DNA of 64,000 nucleotides from Dyadobacter beijingensis DSM 21582 (GTDB lineage: Bacteria; Bacteroidota; Bacteroidia; Cytophagales; Spirosomataceae): the NCBI RefSeq assembly GCF_000382205.1, contig NZ_KB907786.1, positions 1,426,001-1,490,000 of the forward strand. The letters are read 5' to 3'. A program made the position numbers and the translations under genes. Under the pieces are notes generated by a model. It did not search any database. It had not been told where the DNA came from and was given only the letters and a program-made list of their open reading frames with translations. Positions 61,310 to 64,000 of this stretch are shown piece by piece. The stretch's first letter is position 1. Every line of letters starts with the position of its first letter.

Positions 61310-62173
61310 TTAACGTTTTGTATTTCCTTTACTTTTCCGGACAAATTTTCTGTATTCCGACGGCGTCTGGCCGGTGTGCGCCTTGAAAACGCGGTTGAAA
61401 TGGCTCTGGTCGGAAAAACCCGTCAGGTAAGCGATTTCTGCCAGCGTATCTTCCGAAAATTCAAGCAGTTGGATGGCCTTTTCAATGCGCTGCTTGCGGA
61501 TGTACTCGCCGAAAGAAAGATTATCGAAGTACCTGGAAAACTCCCGCGACAAATAGGCCGGGTTCACGTCCAGTTCTTCGGACGCAATTTTGAGGTTCAG
61601 GTTGAGATTGGTGTCAATATGGTCCTGGATCATATTTTTGAGATTCGTCGTCCATGCCGGCACCCTGGGTTTTTTCTCGGTTTTGTTGCTGAGGTAAGTC
61701 TTGTAAATCTGCAAAAGCAAATGCTCCGTGGGACTTTGCGTGTGTTTTTCCTGGCGCAAATGTGCCGCCCAGCTGTACAATGCGTCGTAAATGACCATGC
61801 CTTTTTCCAGCAGTTCGTCATCATCCGGTGTATTGTAGGCCAGTCCTGCCGAAATGGCCCACAGCCCCGACGATTGCAACGCGAGCGCGTGATCGTCCGT
61901 GTCCGCCCCGCGCACGATCGGTGCCAGCACTTGCAGGGCGGGATCTTTCAGTTCGTATTTTTTAATGAAATAATCGAACGTGCATTGGTCGTCGTAATGC
62001 GTGAACTCGACGCCCGGAATATCGAACGGCGTCGCATTGCGCAACGCCGCCTGAGTCAATACCTCGGTTTCAGGTACATAAATAATTTCTGCATGGGCGT
62101 CAATAAAACGCCTGATGAGCCACGGACAGGCGAGGCGGTCAATTTTCGGGCGCTCACGCGTGATCCATTTCAT
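61310..62173 (-). CDS. Chromate-resistance (ChrB-like) domain fused to AraC-type HTH
   Basis: The N-terminal 150 residues match the ChrB C-terminal/chromate-resistance domain: 'WITRERPKIDRLACPWLIRRFID', 'ATPFDIPGVEFTHYDDQCTF' and 'IVRGADTDD' (key residues Arg, Cys14, His, Asp). Residues about 185-282 are an AraC HTH pair ('ASEELDVNPAYLSREFSRYF' and 'AYLTGFSDQSHFNRVFKAHT'). The two domains normally occur in separate proteins. It may be a regulator that senses a metal oxyanion or other ligand through the ChrB-like domain. It starts 1 base after the EamA gene. Confidence 0.85.
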   Translation of the reverse strand: MKWITRERPKIDRLACPWLIRRFIDAHAEIIYVPETEVLTQAALRNATPFDIPGVEFTHYDDQCTFDYFIKKYELKDPALQVLAPIVRGADTDDHALALQSSGLWAISAGLAYNTPDDDELLEKGMVIYDALYSWAAHLRQEKHTQSPTEHLLLQIYKTYLSNKTEKKPRVPAWTTNLKNMIQDHIDTNLNLNLKIASEELDVNPAYLSREFSRYFDNLSFGEYIRKQRIEKAIQLLEFSEDTLAEIAYLTGFSDQSHFNRVFKAHTGQTPSEYRKFVRKSKGNTKR

Positions 62174-62174
62174 A

Positions 62175-63122
62175 TCAGCAGGTAGCAGCTACTTGTTTGG
62201 GTTTTCTGTATTTGTGTAAATTAATCAAAAGAACACTTCCCAAAATCACGATCAGCCCGGAAATCTGTAAAGGCGTGATGGTTTCGTGCGCGAAGAATAT
62301 GCCTAGCAACACGGCAACGACGGGGTTGACATAGGCATAAGTACTCACTTTCGTAGCCGGTTGCACTTTTAAAAGCCACACATAGGCGCTGAAAGCCGCA
62401 ATGGATCCGAACAGGATCAGGTAGCCGGTAGCCAGCCACGCATTCAACGGGATTTCCGAAAGTTGTACCGATGAAAATTCACCCGAAAACAACGCGCCCG
62501 GGATGAACGCAACGCCCGCGGCCAGCATTTGCCAGGTCGAGTTGACCGTCGCGGAATTGGAAACGGAATTGTATTTGGAATACAAGGAACCGCCCGCCCA
62601 GGCCATCGAGCCGATCACGACGAGCACCATCGCAAAGAGGTCGCGACCGCTGTTCAGCGACGAGATGGTGGCCATGATTTTTTCGTAAAACAACAATATC
62701 ACCCCTGCAAAACCAACCAGAAGGCCGAGGATCGTCGATTTATTGCTCAAATTCTCCGACCATTTCGGTTTATCCAGCAGCACGAACCACAGCGGCGACG
62801 AGGAAACCATAATGGCCACCATGGCGCTCGGAAGGAATTGTTCTACCCAAATGACGACACCGTTACCGACAAATAGCAGCAACAGGCCCGTGATCAGGGC
62901 GGGCTTCATCACTTTCCAGGAAAATACTTCTTCTCCCTGCGCAAGGCTCCAACCCAGCATCAGCAAGCCGGCGATGATGAAGCGAAATGCGCCCAGGAAA
63001 AACGGCGGAAACCCCTCCAATGCCCTCTGAATGAAGAAATAGGTGGAGCCCCAAACGATGTAGACGGTGGCAAATGCCAGTACTACCATAAGTGTGGACG
63101 GCGTTTTTACAGATGTTTGCAT
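62175..63122 (-). CDS. EamA-family (DMT) transporter
   Basis: A 315-residue inner-membrane protein with ten hydrophobic helices and two EamA repeats: 'VYIVWGSTYFFIQRALEGFP' with 'FRFIIAGLLMLGW' in the first, and 'SKYNSVSNSATVNSTWQML' with 'YAYVNPVVAVLLGIFFAHETI' in the second. Members usually export amino acids or other metabolites. It lies 7 bases after the Lrp-type gene, a common regulator for such exporters. Confidence 0.9.
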   Translation of the reverse strand: MQTSVKTPSTLMVVLAFATVYIVWGSTYFFIQRALEGFPPFFLGAFRFIIAGLLMLGWSLAQGEEVFSWKVMKPALITGLLLLFVGNGVVIWVEQFLPSAMVAIMVSSSPLWFVLLDKPKWSENLSNKSTILGLLVGFAGVILLFYEKIMATISSLNSGRDLFAMVLVVIGSMAWAGGSLYSKYNSVSNSATVNSTWQMLAAGVAFIPGALFSGEFSSVQLSEIPLNAWLATGYLILFGSIAAFSAYVWLLKVQPATKVSTYAYVNPVVAVLLGIFFAHETITPLQISGLIVILGSVLLINLHKYRKPKQVAATC

Positions 63123-63129
63123 GGCTGTT

Positions 63130-63606
63130 TCATTTTTCTGGTATAACTAATAGTTGTTCTTCCTTGACCGTTTCGAGGACGATCGTCGTGCGTGTGGATG
63201 TGATACTTTGTATTTTGCTGAATTTGTTGCGCATCAGCTCCATGAGCGACGCCGAATCGGCCGTGCGTACTTTCACCATGTAGCAATCTTCGCCCGCAAC
63301 ATGGTGCACCTCCTGCACTTCCGGTATTTTGGCGAGTTCTTTGGCCGTATTGTTGCTGCCCATTCCCTCCGAGGATTTCATAGCAATGAATGCCAGGAGC
63401 GTTTGTCCAAGCGCTACGGGGCTGATCCGCGTCGTGTATTTGACAATCACCTGCTTTTGTTCCAGCTTCTTGACCCTTTCCAGCACAGCAGAAGGCGCCA
63501 TTTCCAGCTCGCGCGCGAGGTCGGCGTTGGTCATGCGCGCATTTTCCTGCATGAGACGCAGGATGCTGAGGTCTGTTTTATCGAGAACAATTTCCGATCC
63601 GATCAT
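63130..63606 (-). CDS. Lrp/AsnC-family transcriptional regulator
   Basis: A 158-residue protein: N-terminal HTH ('LDKTDLSILRLMQENARMTN', 'LARELEMAPSAVLERVKKLE'), then the amino-acid-binding RAM domain ('EVQEVHHVAGEDCYMVKVRT', 'SITSTRTTIVLETVKEEQ'). It should bind DNA as an octamer or dimer of dimers and respond to an amino acid. It is the first gene of the operon with the EamA transporter and ChrB-AraC protein. Confidence 0.93.
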   Translation of the reverse strand: MIGSEIVLDKTDLSILRLMQENARMTNADLARELEMAPSAVLERVKKLEQKQVIVKYTTRISPVALGQTLLAFIAMKSSEGMGSNNTAKELAKIPEVQEVHHVAGEDCYMVKVRTADSASLMELMRNKFSKIQSITSTRTTIVLETVKEEQLLVIPEK

Positions 63607-63636
63607 TGTGCGGTTTATTAGGGTATTTTTGGAATG

Positions 63637-63668
63637 ATATTCAAAAAAAGTTGCATCAATTTGAATAT
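63637..63668. promoter_or_regulatory. Inverted repeat upstream of the Lrp-type gene
   Basis: ATATTCAAA (63637-63645) and TTTGAATAT (63660-63668) are perfect inverted repeats with a 14-bp spacer, 31 bases upstream of the Lrp-type start. The size and AT-richness fit an Lrp-family autoregulatory site. The rest of the 63607-63820 spacer, which also must hold the promoter of the rightward GH26 gene, shows nothing else clear. Confidence 0.5.
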
Positions 63669-63820
63669 TGTTCAGCTATTACAATGTGAATATCCTAAAA
63701 GTTCGTTGCTATGTATATAATTTCGAATTTTCTTCGGAAGCGGTATCGGAAAGCGAACAATTGTCCGTTTTCAATTAATTGCCGTATTTGCATTACTTCC
63801 AATCCTGAACCGAAAAGCCT

Positions 63821-64000
63821 ATGAAAATGCTTGCAATGAGCCTGTTAGCGATGTGGTTTAGCCTGGGTGCCGCCCTGGCGCAGATCGATACGAAAGCTAC
63901 GCCGGAGACGACGGCGTTGTATCGCAACCTGAAAAAGCTTTCGGAGGAACACATTCTCTTCGGTCACCAGCACGCAACCGAGTACGGGCACGGGTGGACA
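63821..64000 (+). CDS. GH26 beta-mannanase-like protein, N-terminal part
   Basis: The gene starts at the ATG at 63821 and runs off the end of the window. The signal peptide is 'LLAMWFSLGAALAQ'. The mature start 'LYRNLKKLSEEHILFGHQHA' followed by 'TEYGHGW' is typical of the first strand region of glycoside hydrolase family 26, which cleaves beta-mannan. The catalytic Glu residues are outside the window. It is divergent from the Lrp-type operon. Confidence 0.8.
   Translation, partial: MKMLAMSLLAMWFSLGAALAQIDTKATPETTALYRNLKKLSEEHILFGHQHATEYGHGWT

Overview
This window looks like a chromosomal stretch from a Bacteroidota bacterium of the Cytophagales type, most like Dyadobacter or Spirosoma (inferred from gene content; no 16S is present). 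Support: secreted proteins with type IX secretion (T9SS) C-terminal sorting domains, a SusC/SusD pair, promoters of the TTG-N19-TAnnTTTG type, almost no Shine-Dalgarno sites, and moderately high GC in genes with AT-rich spacers.

Layout. 1-18.9 kb: mostly secreted proteins and small accessory genes: the C-terminal part of a CotH-like protein, an ankyrin protein, a DUF4394 lipoprotein, a 1687-residue ExeM/NucH-like extracellular nuclease, a divergent HxlR/DoxX pair, a DUF899 protein, a Ser/Thr/Pro-rich secreted protein, an M1 peptidase gene broken by one in-frame TGA, and a TlpA-like thioredoxin lipoprotein. 19-34.1 kb: a nitrate assimilation island. Leftward: cobA (siroheme), an alginate-export-like porin, a NarK-type transporter, a fused assimilatory nitrate reductase, a rubredoxin protein with a nitrite-reductase-like body, and a nitrate-reductase-associated protein. 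Rightward: nirB, nirD, a NarX-like PilJ-domain kinase and a NarL-like regulator. 34-36.7 kb: ThuA protein, outer-membrane protein, an antitoxin/PIN toxin pair.

36.7-57.8 kb: a sulfatase island with nine sulfatases, one SusC/SusD pair, a PstS-like binding protein and a DUF1080-like protein, but no recognisable glycoside hydrolase and no adjacent sigma/anti-sigma or hybrid two-component regulator. It appears to be two transcription units (36.9-40.0 kb and 40.4-57.7 kb). Each starts with the same promoter arrangement, followed by a 31- or 34-codon open frame whose last sense codon is cysteine (three Cys in a row in the first). The same promoter/operator sequence recurs at 58.7 kb in front of a SAM riboswitch and a cysteine desulfurase. 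I read this as a sulfur-scavenging regulon controlled by sulfur amino-acid status rather than by a sugar; this is the most interesting signal in the window.

57.8-64 kb: a HEPN protein with an overlapping partner, the cysteine desulfurase, a small ACT-like protein, an outer-membrane protein, an Lrp / EamA transporter / ChrB-AraC fusion operon, and the start of a GH26 mannanase gene.

Several repeat families are scattered through the accessory parts: 20-bp palindromes around the nitrate genes, modular GGAGTC hairpin repeats, 10-bp CTGAC repeats, and a 21-bp minisatellite that has expanded in frame inside the nitrate reductase gene and is also present near 60.3 kb.
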